Origin: JAQUOA01 sp037443785
GTDB taxonomy: Bacteria; Bacteroidota; Ignavibacteria; UBA10030; UBA8401
DNA length: 27,848 bases
Direction: 5' to 3'
Assembly (NCBI GenBank): GCA_037443785.1
Contig: JBBINR010000042.1
Coordinates: forward strand, 1-27,848
Position 1 is the first letter of the stretch; every line of letters begins with the position of its first letter. Made by a program: the position numbers and the translations under genes. The notes beneath the pieces are model-generated. The model was not told the DNA's origin and made no database searches. It saw nothing but the letters and a program-made list of their open reading frames with translations. This document shows, in pieces, positions 1-7,599 of this stretch.

Positions 1-147
1 TTTCGGAGGATGCGCGAATCGGCAAAACGATGGACGAAGCGTTTATCACGCCCTCGGCGTGATTCAGACTGCGCGATTCAGCGTCCATCGTGCGCGTTAA
101 ATTTCGCAAAGATTTCTTTGTTACTTTCTTTCTCGGAAAGAAAGTAA
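1..147. repeat. Cluster of nested inverted repeats, non-coding
   Basis: No gene is visible here, but the stretch is densely palindromic. ACGATGGACG (27-36) pairs with CGTCCATCGT (82-91) and encloses a perfect 8-bp hairpin, ATCACGCC/GGCGTGAT (45-52 and 56-63). CAAAGA/TCTTTG follows at 107-112 and 115-120, then a perfect 12-bp stem with a 3-nt loop at 121-132 and 136-147. Related copies of GCGCGATTC-like sequence lie at 12-20, 57-67 and 71-81. The block lies directly downstream of the minus-strand gene ending at 155. Neither strand has a clear T-tract after the last stem, so it is not a typical intrinsic terminator. It could be a dispersed intergenic repeat or a structured 3' end; the sequence alone does not decide. 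Confidence 0.6.
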
Positions 148-154
148 TACCAAA

Positions 155-1066
155 TTACTTCTGCTCTTTCTTATACGCCTCTTCCGAAATCTCCTGTTGT
201 TCATCACGAGAGTAACCTGGACAAAGAGAAATATCATTCAAAAGCATTTTGCTGTGCTGAATGTCGATTGTATCCGTATTTAAACGGATGGGAAGTGCAG
301 AAACTTTTTGAAGCAGAGCTTTTCCCGCGGCAATATCATCATTATTCTCTTTATCGAGTCCCCGCGTAATTAATGCAACGCCGTACTCCTTCACAATCTC
401 GATTCGCGTCGAGTCAAGCTCATACGCTCGTTTGCAATACGCCGCCGCTTTGTCAAGATCCCCGCTGATGCCGAATGTCCATTTCAAGAGAAAGAATGAC
501 GGACAGAGTCGGTAATACACGCCGAGCGCAATGTTCGCCGACGCCTGCAGATTTTCTCCGTGCTGTGTCACGTAATCCGATGTGCGGCTCACCGCAACAA
601 GCCAATCCTCTTCAATCTGTTTGGCAGTAAATAGCTGAGAGAGAATTCCTTTTGTCGTAGACATACGTGCGTTCGCCAGTCCCCGCATAAAGTAGCATTC
701 CCCTTTCTCCGGCGCGCATTTGATTCCATCATTGGCAATCGCGATCATTTTGTTGTATGCGTCGATCTTCCACTGCTTCTCGTCGGATTTTTTTATGTCA
801 AGCTTTTCGGCAATCTCATAGTAATCCAGGCATTCCATGGCGCGCACGAGAAAATCGTTCGGCTTATATTTCAGCGCCTCTTCACAGCTCTTGATCGATT
901 CCTCGAACTGGAATTTCCCCATCTCATTATCCGCCTTGTGAAAATAAAAGTTATATTGCTCGGCAGGATTTTCACCCGCACCGCTTCGAGCAAACGCACT
1001 GCACACAACCGCAAAAGAAGAGATAAGAAACGCCGATCGCCGCATCATCACCATCATAAGCATCAT
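155..1066 (-). CDS. Secreted TPR-repeat protein
   Basis: A 303-residue protein with an N-terminal hydrophobic segment (about residues 9-26, ending SAFA then RS) that looks like a Sec signal peptide, so a periplasmic location is inferred. The mature part is helical: residues about 38-75 form a recognisable TPR (NEMGKFQFEESIKSCEEALK), and further TPR-like helices occur near 120-135 and 205-240. No catalytic motif is visible; TPR proteins usually act as scaffolds. The start is uncertain because five of the first eight codons are ATG (MMLMMVMM). Starting at the last of these, base 1045, would give a more conventional signal peptide beginning MRRSAF. No strong ribosome-binding site chooses between them. 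The gene is probably a single unit, since the terminator at 1186-1215 lies upstream. Confidence 0.8.
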   Translation of the reverse strand: MMLMMVMMRRSAFLISSFAVVCSAFARSGAGENPAEQYNFYFHKADNEMGKFQFEESIKSCEEALKYKPNDFLVRAMECLDYYEIAEKLDIKKSDEKQWKIDAYNKMIAIANDGIKCAPEKGECYFMRGLANARMSTTKGILSQLFTAKQIEEDWLVAVSRTSDYVTQHGENLQASANIALGVYYRLCPSFFLLKWTFGISGDLDKAAAYCKRAYELDSTRIEIVKEYGVALITRGLDKENNDDIAAGKALLQKVSALPIRLNTDTIDIQHSKMLLNDISLCPGYSRDEQQEISEEAYKKEQK

Positions 1067-1185
1067 CCCGAATTATTGTGAAAATTCTTTTGTTGAATAT
1101 GATGAATTGAATGGATTTTTGCAATTTCTAAAAAGCAGGACAATGCCGGGAGACGCTGTGAACGTTTGAAGTGGCACGGAGAAAT

Positions 1186-1215
1186 AAAAAAGCCGCCTTT
1201 AGTGGCGGCTTTTTT
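1186..1215. terminator. Bidirectional intrinsic terminator
   Basis: AAAAAAGCCGCC, a 6-nt loop (TTTAGT), then GGCGGCTTTTTT form a perfect 12-bp stem with a six-base T-run on either strand. It lies 20 bp beyond the stop of the minus-strand lipoprotein gene, which it presumably terminates. It also isolates the downstream TPR gene (155-1066) from that transcript. Confidence 0.9.
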
Positions 1216-1234
1216 ACTGCAAGATACTGTTCAG

Positions 1235-1927
1235 TTATTTTTTCAATTTAATAGACGCTTTAATATTCTCATCGATCTTCCCCTCATTGTTCTTGTCGGC
1301 CGGATCGATCAATTGACCGTTCCACAAGAACCAATTTGCCGAGCTGATTTGAAGCGTGGTGGCCGCACTTGCCGATTGTTCGGTGACCGCAAGATTCGGG
1401 AGAATGTCGAGTGTCTGTTTGGCATCGATTTTGGACCGATAGGTAAATGCACTGTCTTTTCCGTTGATGTACATTTTTCCATTAATGATAACGCTGTACT
1501 TTTCATCTTTCAGAAAATCGGAAAATTGCAGTGTATCGGTTCGTCCCGCGATTGATGCATTTTCGAGTCGATGCACGTCGAATTCGATTCGTTTGTATGT
1601 TCCGAACGGAACATCGGCAACACCGACAGTTTGCACTGAGCCGGTAAGATCCAATTCCAAAATAAACGGCGCCGATTTAAAATTGAGACTGTCTTCCACC
1701 GCATTTTTGAATCGAACATCCCGCAAACTGAACCGCGCACGTGTGATCTTGATCGAATCTACGGCGGAAATCCCCGATGTCTTTGCCAAGACAACCGTAG
1801 AGTATTCCGATTTTAACGATAACCTGCCCTGTGTAACATTGGAAGCGGGATTATCGTTTTTGCACGAAATGAACAAACTTTCGGTGCCGACAATGACAAC
1901 AAGCATGATGATCAGTTGTTTAAACAT
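1235..1927 (-). CDS. Putative lipoprotein, DUF4382-like
   Basis: A 230-residue predicted lipoprotein. The N-terminus MFKQLIIMLVVIVGTESLFI is followed by SCKND, which fits a lipobox with the lipidated cysteine near residue 22. The start chosen is the ATG at 1927, because AAGGAG (1935-1940) sits 7 nt before it. A longer reading from 1975 would put 16 unlikely residues in front of the signal sequence. The mature part is beta-rich: a segment naming ligand or chain elements (RFSLRDVRFKN), a hydrophobic core strand (FILELDLTG), then PFGTYKRIEFDVHRLE. This order resembles DUF4382-type surface lipoproteins of unknown function; the assignment is by eye and tentative. No enzyme motif is visible. Confidence 0.75.
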   Translation of the reverse strand: MFKQLIIMLVVIVGTESLFISCKNDNPASNVTQGRLSLKSEYSTVVLAKTSGISAVDSIKITRARFSLRDVRFKNAVEDSLNFKSAPFILELDLTGSVQTVGVADVPFGTYKRIEFDVHRLENASIAGRTDTLQFSDFLKDEKYSVIINGKMYINGKDSAFTYRSKIDAKQTLDILPNLAVTEQSASAATTLQISSANWFLWNGQLIDPADKNNEGKIDENIKASIKLKK

Positions 1928-1934
1928 AAAACTA

Positions 1935-1940
1935 CTCCTT
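1935..1940 (-). promoter_or_regulatory. Shine-Dalgarno site deciding the lipoprotein start
   Basis: On the minus strand AAGGAG lies 7 nt upstream of ATG at 1927. It supports that start over the in-frame upstream codon at 1975. Confidence 0.75.
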
Positions 1941-2107
1941 ACCCCTGGGTGATGAAATAATACCGCGTCGTTCATAGAATATCTACAAAAAGTACAGGAG
2001 AATAGCCGTGGTGTAAATCACATAAGCCCGGGTAAAGGATTCTGTTAAAAACATAGTCGGATTGAAATGAAGAAATATGAAAAAGAAGTTTTCGCTGCGG
2101 AAGAGAT

Positions 2108-3109
2108 TTATTTTTTTAGAAGTTCATCGGCAACATCGTACGGAGTTTGATGTCGTTTCAACACTTCATCGATTCCGCGAAAAAGTTTTTGCTTCTGTTC
2201 ATCATTCCAAAAATCGGAGTGGAACCTGTTGTGAATAATTTCCTCAATGCGCGTTTTCATTCGTCCCCGTCTGCGCCTTTCAAATTCGCCGTTCCGTTCT
2301 AAGAACAGTTTGTGACGTTCAATCAGTGAGGCAACATCGTCGACGCCCTTCCCTTCGCTTGCCGTTGTTTTCAAAACATCAGCCATCCACGAATGTTCGT
2401 CATGCGGGCGAAACCCCAATATCATCTTTATCGACATCACCGCTTGATCGGCACCGGGGCGATCGGATTTATTCATCACAAAAAAATCGGCAATCTCCAT
2501 CAATCCCGCTTTCATCGCTTGAATGCCATCGCCGGATTCGGGAACGAGCACGACAACGGTCGTATCGGCCGCTCCGGCAATATCAAGCTCCGATTGTCCG
2601 ACGCCGACGGTTTCAAAAAGAATAATGTCGAAACCTGCCGCATCGAAAACATCGGCCGCTTCGCCGGTTTTTTTGCTCAATCCGCCCAAACTGCCGCGTG
2701 ATGCCATGCTCCGGATAAAAATTCCGTCATCAGTCTCCGCCTCGCTCATTCGCACCCTGTCCCCCAGCAGCGCGCCGCCGGTAAACGGGCTTGTCGGATC
2801 GACAGCAATAATTGCCACGCGAAGATTTTGTTTTCGATAATGAACGGCAAGTTTATTCGTCAGCGTACTTTTTCCCGCGCCCGGAGGTCCGGTAATTCCG
2901 ACGCGGTATGCTTTTCCCGTGTGTTTGAAAATTTCTGAAAGAAATTGATCGGAACCCTCGGATTCATTTTCAACAAATGAAACTGCACGCGCAATCGTTC
3001 TGCGGTCGCCGGAAAGAAGCTGAGCTATGTTAATGGGCGGTTTGATATTTTTTTGTATTTTCGTTTTTCGATCGGAAAAACTCGACCGTTTTTCCCAATC
3101 CCTCTTCAA
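2108..3109 (-). CDS. meaB: MeaB/ArgK-type metallochaperone GTPase
   Basis: A G3E-type GTPase of the MeaB/MMAA/ArgK family, which protects and reloads B12-dependent acyl-CoA mutases. Residue numbers count from the TTG at 3109. The P-loop GITGPPGAGKST is at 71-82, a switch-like GALLGDRVRM at 112-121, the family signature FETVGVGQSE at 165-174, and the base-specificity motif NKSD at 213-216. Length suits the family (about 310-335). The start is doubtful. TTG at 3109 overlaps the upstream epimerase gene by 80 bp and has no obvious ribosome-binding site. No ATG, GTG or TTG follows before the conserved LLSGDRR segment at 31-37. An ATT codon at 3034-3032 overlaps the epimerase stop by one base. No mutase gene is present in the window. 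Last gene of the minus-strand block. Confidence 0.88.
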   Translation of the reverse strand: MKRDWEKRSSFSDRKTKIQKNIKPPINIAQLLSGDRRTIARAVSFVENESEGSDQFLSEIFKHTGKAYRVGITGPPGAGKSTLTNKLAVHYRKQNLRVAIIAVDPTSPFTGGALLGDRVRMSEAETDDGIFIRSMASRGSLGGLSKKTGEAADVFDAAGFDIILFETVGVGQSELDIAGAADTTVVVLVPESGDGIQAMKAGLMEIADFFVMNKSDRPGADQAVMSIKMILGFRPHDEHSWMADVLKTTASEGKGVDDVASLIERHKLFLERNGEFERRRRGRMKTRIEEIIHNRFHSDFWNDEQKQKLFRGIDEVLKRHQTPYDVADELLKK

Positions 3110-3980
3110 GAGTTATTGACGGCTGCCATCCGAGCATTTCGTGAATTTTTTTGGATGAAATGACGCTTCGCATTTGTTCGCCTGCTTTTGCCGGTGCATG
3201 GGTTTCAACACACGATGAACTGGTAAGTTTACGCAAATGACGAAACAGCTGGTTCACGTCGGTTTCAATTCCTGTACCGATATTGAAAATATTCGATCCG
3301 CTGTATTTGAGCGCAAGAAGATTTGCCTTCACAACATCGCCGACAAAAACATAATCGCGGGTTTGTTTCCCGTCGCCGTTAATGACCGGTTGTTCGCCGT
3401 CCAGCATTTTTGACGTGAAAATTGCGACGACTCCTGCTTCACCATGGGGACTTTGCCGCGGTCCAAAGATATTGGCATAACGAAGAATAACGTGATCGAT
3501 TCCGTAAATTTCTTTGTAGAAGAAAAGATATTTTTCCGTCACTAATTTTGTAATGCCGTACGGTGAAAGCGGCCGCATCGGATGCTGTTCATCCGCCGGG
3601 AAATAATCCTGCTCACCGTAAATCGCTCCTCCCGTCGAAGCAAACAGAACTTTTTTCAACCCGTATTTTCTGCCTGCCTCCATAAGATTTAAAAATCCAA
3701 GAACATTCACCGACGCATCGAATTTCGGATCGGCAACCGATTTGCGGACATCCATCTGCGCCGCGTGATGGCACATCACTTCAATTTTTTCATCACGAAA
3801 AATATTTTCCGCCTGCGCATCCTGGATATCCATTTTATAAAACTTCGCCTTAGGATTTACGTTTTCCATCCTTCCGCTGGAAAGATTGTCGACAATAACG
3901 ACATCATGCCCTTCGGCAATAAACGCATCCGCGACATTCGAAGCAATAAATCCGGCGCCGCCGGTAACGAGTATTTTCAT
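3030..3980 (-). CDS. NAD-dependent sugar epimerase/dehydratase, GalE-like
   Basis: A 316-residue short-chain dehydrogenase of the extended type. The N-terminal Rossmann motif GGAGFIAS (7-14) is followed by the NAD-ribose acidic residue in IVDNLSSG. Catalytic residues are visible: T116 in STGG, and Y141/K145 in SPYGITK (the YxxxK pair). Downstream ILRYANIFGPRQSP and GDGKQTRDYVFVGDV are typical of UDP-glucose 4-epimerases and related UDP-sugar epimerases. Exact substrate cannot be read from sequence. Its ATG overlaps the purD stop by 4 bp (ATGA), indicating translational coupling. With the glycosyltransferase two genes upstream it suggests surface-glycan precursor synthesis (inference). Confidence 0.9.
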   Translation of the reverse strand: MKILVTGGAGFIASNVADAFIAEGHDVVIVDNLSSGRMENVNPKAKFYKMDIQDAQAENIFRDEKIEVMCHHAAQMDVRKSVADPKFDASVNVLGFLNLMEAGRKYGLKKVLFASTGGAIYGEQDYFPADEQHPMRPLSPYGITKLVTEKYLFFYKEIYGIDHVILRYANIFGPRQSPHGEAGVVAIFTSKMLDGEQPVINGDGKQTRDYVFVGDVVKANLLALKYSGSNIFNIGTGIETDVNQLFRHLRKLTSSSCVETHAPAKAGEQMRSVISSKKIHEMLGWQPSITLEEGLGKTVEFFRSKNENTKKYQTAH

Positions 3981-5254
3981 GAAATTTTTTTCAAACCTTT
4001 CTTTCCGATATCTGTTCTGTAGTATTTATTTTCAAAAGAAACATGCGGAACATCTGCATACACTTTTTGAATTGAATCTTCCAGAGTATTTCCGAGCGAT
4101 GTTACTCCGAGCACTCTTCCGCCTGAGGAAAGTATTTTCCCATTTTCCTTTTTAGTTCCGGCATGAAAAACAATCGTCTCAGGTGAAATATCCTTCAAAC
4201 CGCAGATTTCTTTCCCTGATTGATAGTCATCGGGATATCCCTTTGACGCTAAGACAACGACAATCGCTGAAGATTTTTTTAACTTCAACTGATACGTCGA
4301 TACTTTTTTCGCCGCACACGCATAGAAAAGATCGAGCACGTCGCTTTCTATCAATGGAAGCACAACTTGGGTTTCGGGATCCCCAAGCCGGACATTGAAT
4401 TCCACCACTTTTGGGTTTCCGTTCTTAATCATAAGCCCTACATATAAACATCCAGCGTACGGATGTCCTTCGGATTTCATTCCGCGCAGTGTGGGGGTAA
4501 TAATTTGCTGTTCAACTTTGGCGAGCAGTTCTTTCGTCACAACCGGTGCAGGCGCATACGCTCCCATGCCGCCGGTATTTTTTCCGGTATCATTGTCGCC
4601 AATACGCTTGTGATCCTGAGCAGAAGAAAGAACGGCGTAATTTTCACCGTCGCACATTGCAAAGACGGAGGCTTCTTCGCCTTCCATGAATTCTTCAATC
4701 ACAATATTTGTTCCGGCATCGCCGAAAACTTTTTCTTGAAAATACTCCCGGATGGTGTGCTGGGCTTCATCTTTCGTGTGGCAGATCGTAACACCTTTTC
4801 CTGCCGCCAATCCGTCAGTTTTAATAACGAACGGCGGCGGATTGTCTTCAATGTATTTTTTTGCCGTTTCAAATTCTGATTGATTGAACGTTTGATAGTT
4901 CGCCGTAGGAATGCCGTGTCTGTGCAAAAAATGTTTGAGAAACATTTTGCTTCCTTCCAGCTGCGCTGCGGCTTTGGAAGGGCCGAAAATTTTCAATCCT
5001 CGTTCTTCAAAAAGATCAACGATTCCCTTGACAAGCGGAGCTTCACTCCCAACGATCGTCAGATCAATCGTATTTGTCGACGCAAATTTTTCCAGACCGT
5101 AGATATCTTCGGCTTTAATCGGAATATTTTGTGCGATCTCGCCAATACCGGCATTGCCCGGTGCACAAAATATTTCTTCCACGTTGGGACTTTTCTTCAA
5201 GGCCCAAACGATCGCATGCTCTCTTCCTCCGGAGCCGACCACCAAAACATTCAT
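3977..5254 (-). CDS. purD: Phosphoribosylamine-glycine ligase
   Basis: GAR synthetase, the second step of de novo purine synthesis: phosphoribosylamine + glycine + ATP to GAR. The 425-residue length is standard. The N-terminal domain opens with VLVVGSGGREHAIVWAL. The ATP-grasp core shows VIKTDGLAAGKGV, VIEEFMEGEEASVFA, DHKRIGDNDTGKNTGGMGAY and EFNVRLGDPETQ, the last carrying the Mg/ATP-binding Glu and Asn. The C-terminal domain begins about residue 330. The ATG directly abuts the stop of the upstream glycosyltransferase (0-bp gap), and the stop overlaps the epimerase start. It shares this transcription unit with guaB, another purine gene. Confidence 0.97.
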   Translation of the reverse strand: MNVLVVGSGGREHAIVWALKKSPNVEEIFCAPGNAGIGEIAQNIPIKAEDIYGLEKFASTNTIDLTIVGSEAPLVKGIVDLFEERGLKIFGPSKAAAQLEGSKMFLKHFLHRHGIPTANYQTFNQSEFETAKKYIEDNPPPFVIKTDGLAAGKGVTICHTKDEAQHTIREYFQEKVFGDAGTNIVIEEFMEGEEASVFAMCDGENYAVLSSAQDHKRIGDNDTGKNTGGMGAYAPAPVVTKELLAKVEQQIITPTLRGMKSEGHPYAGCLYVGLMIKNGNPKVVEFNVRLGDPETQVVLPLIESDVLDLFYACAAKKVSTYQLKLKKSSAIVVVLASKGYPDDYQSGKEICGLKDISPETIVFHAGTKKENGKILSSGGRVLGVTSLGNTLEDSIQKVYADVPHVSFENKYYRTDIGKKGLKKIS

Positions 5255-6523
5255 TTACACCTCAATAAATCGTGTGAAAATCTTCGCCAAGTCGCCGGTA
5301 ATGGTAACGCGATTATATTTATCGATAATTTCCGGACGGGCACCGCGAAGTTCTTTTCGCTCATACTGACCGTACAATTCAACAATCGCATCGGCTATTT
5401 GTTGAACATCCGTCGGGTCGACCGTCATTCCGCCGCACTCATCAATCGTTGATTGAATGTACCCGGGCGGAACACACCCGAGAATTTTCTTTCGTGTTCC
5501 GATATACTCGAAAATTTTTCCAGGAGTCATTAAATCATCCTGATTCATCGACCATAAGACATCGGACGCCAGCAAGTATTTTACTGCTTCACGGTGTTCG
5601 AGATATCCAACAAGGTTAACGGAATTTTGGAGCTCAAGTTGATTAATATAATTAATGAATTCCGTTTTAAATAATCCCACGAAACAGGCTTCTATTCTTC
5701 CTCTCAACTTCGGATTGTTTTTGAATACGTGAGCAAGAGCGCGCAAAAAATACACGGGCGTAATGGTTCCATAAAACATCCCCGAATAGGTAATTCGCAT
5801 TTTCTCAACGCGAGGGAGAACATCGACCGACGGAATTCTAAAGTCATCAGGATCGTAGCCATGCGGAAGAATTGTTACATCGTTGTGGGTAAGAAACCGA
5901 TATCGTCGCAGGAGCTCTTCCTTCGTACGGCGGCTTGTCGTTACAGTCATATCGGCCGCTCGAAGAACAGACCTCTCCATTCGATAATGAATATAACGAT
6001 GCAACGGAGTCGGAAAATATTTAAAAGGAAAATTTAACCATGAATCACGATAATCTATGACTAAAGGAATTTTGTATTTCTTTTTTATATCCCTGCCGAT
6101 CAAAAAATCGGTTGTTGGCGGCGAGGTGGCAAAAACGACATCAAATTTTTCCTTCTTCACTAAATCACCGACAGATCGCATCGCCTTCCGCCGCCATCCA
6201 ATTTTGTTATCGGGGATAAAGATGGCATCGCTGATAAAATTCAAAATCTTCCGTGTCCGCTCTTTCGGCATCTTTACGACGTCGTATTTTTTCTTCAATA
6301 CGGCATTGGCATCAATTGAATTCGTCCGAATGATCTTGATATTCAGCGATTCCAACTCTTTGAGCAATGAGTCGTCTTTAGCATAATATGCCGTCGGACC
6401 GACCGTTAATACCGTTGGCTGCCAGCCGAATTGCGGAAGGTATTTAACAAACTTTAGTACGCGCTGAACGCCGCTTCCTCCCAATGGAGGGAAATAATAG
6501 GCAATGATTAAAACTTTTTTCAT
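5255..6523 (-). CDS. GT4-type glycosyltransferase
   Basis: A 422-residue GT-B fold glycosyltransferase. The N-terminal Rossmann half begins MKKVLIIAYYFPPLGGSGVQ, the glycine-rich acceptor-side motif of GT4 enzymes that favour GSG-Q after a PP-GG loop. The C-terminal half carries ILPHGYDPDDF (about 218-228) and a nucleotide-sugar binding element near TPGKIFEYIGTRKKIL, whose Glu matches the conserved E of the family's EX7E region. No transmembrane segment or signal is obvious, so it probably acts on the cytoplasmic face. Donor and acceptor are unknown. It abuts both neighbours (0 bp to the peptidase stop upstream and 0 bp to purD downstream), so it is translated within the operon. Confidence 0.88.
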   Translation of the reverse strand: MKKVLIIAYYFPPLGGSGVQRVLKFVKYLPQFGWQPTVLTVGPTAYYAKDDSLLKELESLNIKIIRTNSIDANAVLKKKYDVVKMPKERTRKILNFISDAIFIPDNKIGWRRKAMRSVGDLVKKEKFDVVFATSPPTTDFLIGRDIKKKYKIPLVIDYRDSWLNFPFKYFPTPLHRYIHYRMERSVLRAADMTVTTSRRTKEELLRRYRFLTHNDVTILPHGYDPDDFRIPSVDVLPRVEKMRITYSGMFYGTITPVYFLRALAHVFKNNPKLRGRIEACFVGLFKTEFINYINQLELQNSVNLVGYLEHREAVKYLLASDVLWSMNQDDLMTPGKIFEYIGTRKKILGCVPPGYIQSTIDECGGMTVDPTDVQQIADAIVELYGQYERKELRGARPEIIDKYNRVTITGDLAKIFTRFIEV

Positions 6524-7597
6524 TTACAGTATGATTAATTCTTTAGGAGAACTTGTCAGAATTTCGCACCCTGTATTTCGAACCACTACCATGTCCTCAA
6601 TCCTGACGCCGAATTTTCCGGGGAGATAAATTCCCGGTTCAACAGTAACAACATTTCCACTGAACAATCTGTCCTTGCTGGCCTGGCTCAGTCGTAAATG
6701 TTCATGAATCTCTAGTCCAACTCCATGGCCTAACGAATGTCCAAAAAATTTCCCATATCCTTTTGATGCTATATGATGACGTGCAATCGAGTCTATTTTT
6801 TTTGCCGCAACAGATTTTCGCATCGCACTTATTGCTTGTGTCTGAGCGGTTAATACAATACTATACACCGATTTCATTTCAGCGCTCGGTCTGCCAACAC
6901 ATACCGTTCGTGTCATATCGGAATGATATCCTTGATAAATACATCCAAAATCCAACGTAACAAATTCTCCCTCTCGGATTTTTTTATCGGAGGCTCTTCC
7001 ATGCGGCAGTGCGCCGCGGATTCCAGTCGCAAGAATCGTATCGAAAGCATCGTTTTCTGCACCGAACTTTTTATGATAATATGAAATTTCAGCTGAAAGC
7101 TCTAATTCGGAAATGCCCGGTTTAATCATTCCAAGAATTTTTTGAAAAACAATATCCGAAATATCGACCGCCTTTTTTATCAGCGTAAGTTCATCATCAT
7201 CTTTTATTCCACAAAGATCTTCAACCATTCCTTCCGTCGGAACAAATTTTTTGCCGGAAGATTTTTTTTGTAAATCCAAGAGTCCTGCGACAGAAAGATG
7301 ATCTTTTTCAAACCCGACATGTTGTAACGGCAAAAGAATCGATCGAAGCTCTTTGCTTTCAAAAAGATTCCCCTTACAGATGAATTTTTTGTCGGCGGTA
7401 ACTTCCGTTTGAATCTGTTCTTTATATCGAAAATCGGTGAGAAAAAATGATCCAGCGGTCGTAACGACGATGACCGAATGCGATCCGGAAAATCCGCAGA
7501 GATAACGGATCGTCGGAAGGTGTGAAGAAATCAGAGCACCCAATTTCTTCTCTTGTAATTTTGAACGAAGCGCTGTTATTCTCTTTTCGTAATCCAT
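6524..7597 (-). CDS. M24 family Xaa-Pro peptidase
   Basis: A cytosolic metallopeptidase of family M24B (proline aminopeptidase or dipeptidase, YqhT/PepQ-like). The creatinase-type N-terminal domain covers about residues 5-125 (RYLCGFSGSHS). The pita-bread catalytic domain carries all five expected metal ligands: D216 (TLDFG), D227 (YHSDMTRT), H291 (LGHGVGLEIHE), E320 (VEPGIYL) and E334 (VRIEDMVVV). At 357 residues it is the usual length for the short prokaryotic form. Whether it releases an N-terminal residue before proline or splits Xaa-Pro dipeptides cannot be told by eye. The start lies 2 bp after the guaB stop, so it is co-transcribed with guaB. Confidence 0.93.
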   Translation of the reverse strand: MDYEKRITALRSKLQEKKLGALISSHLPTIRYLCGFSGSHSVIVVTTAGSFFLTDFRYKEQIQTEVTADKKFICKGNLFESKELRSILLPLQHVGFEKDHLSVAGLLDLQKKSSGKKFVPTEGMVEDLCGIKDDDELTLIKKAVDISDIVFQKILGMIKPGISELELSAEISYYHKKFGAENDAFDTILATGIRGALPHGRASDKKIREGEFVTLDFGCIYQGYHSDMTRTVCVGRPSAEMKSVYSIVLTAQTQAISAMRKSVAAKKIDSIARHHIASKGYGKFFGHSLGHGVGLEIHEHLRLSQASKDRLFSGNVVTVEPGIYLPGKFGVRIEDMVVVRNTGCEILTSSPKELIIL

Positions 7598-7599
7598 TT

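Noticed and set aside
1928..1975. Extended start of the lipoprotein at 1975
   Set aside because: A good AAGGAG site precedes the ATG at 1927, and the extension would bury the signal peptide.
2007..2022. CRP-like site TGTGA-N6-CCACG upstream of the lipoprotein gene (minus strand)
   Set aside because: Only one half-site is good (the other matches 3 of 5), and no CRP-family gene is seen in the window.
4880..5452. Plus-strand open frame of 190 codons antisense to the glycosyltransferase and purD genes
   Set aside because: Spans the junction of two clearly real minus-strand genes, has Phe/Arg/Asn-heavy composition, no family motif and no ribosome-binding site; it mirrors the codon bias of the genes opposite. 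Frames at 4463-4879, 1464-1952, 12495-12842 (plus) and 22170-22541 (minus) were rejected on the same grounds.
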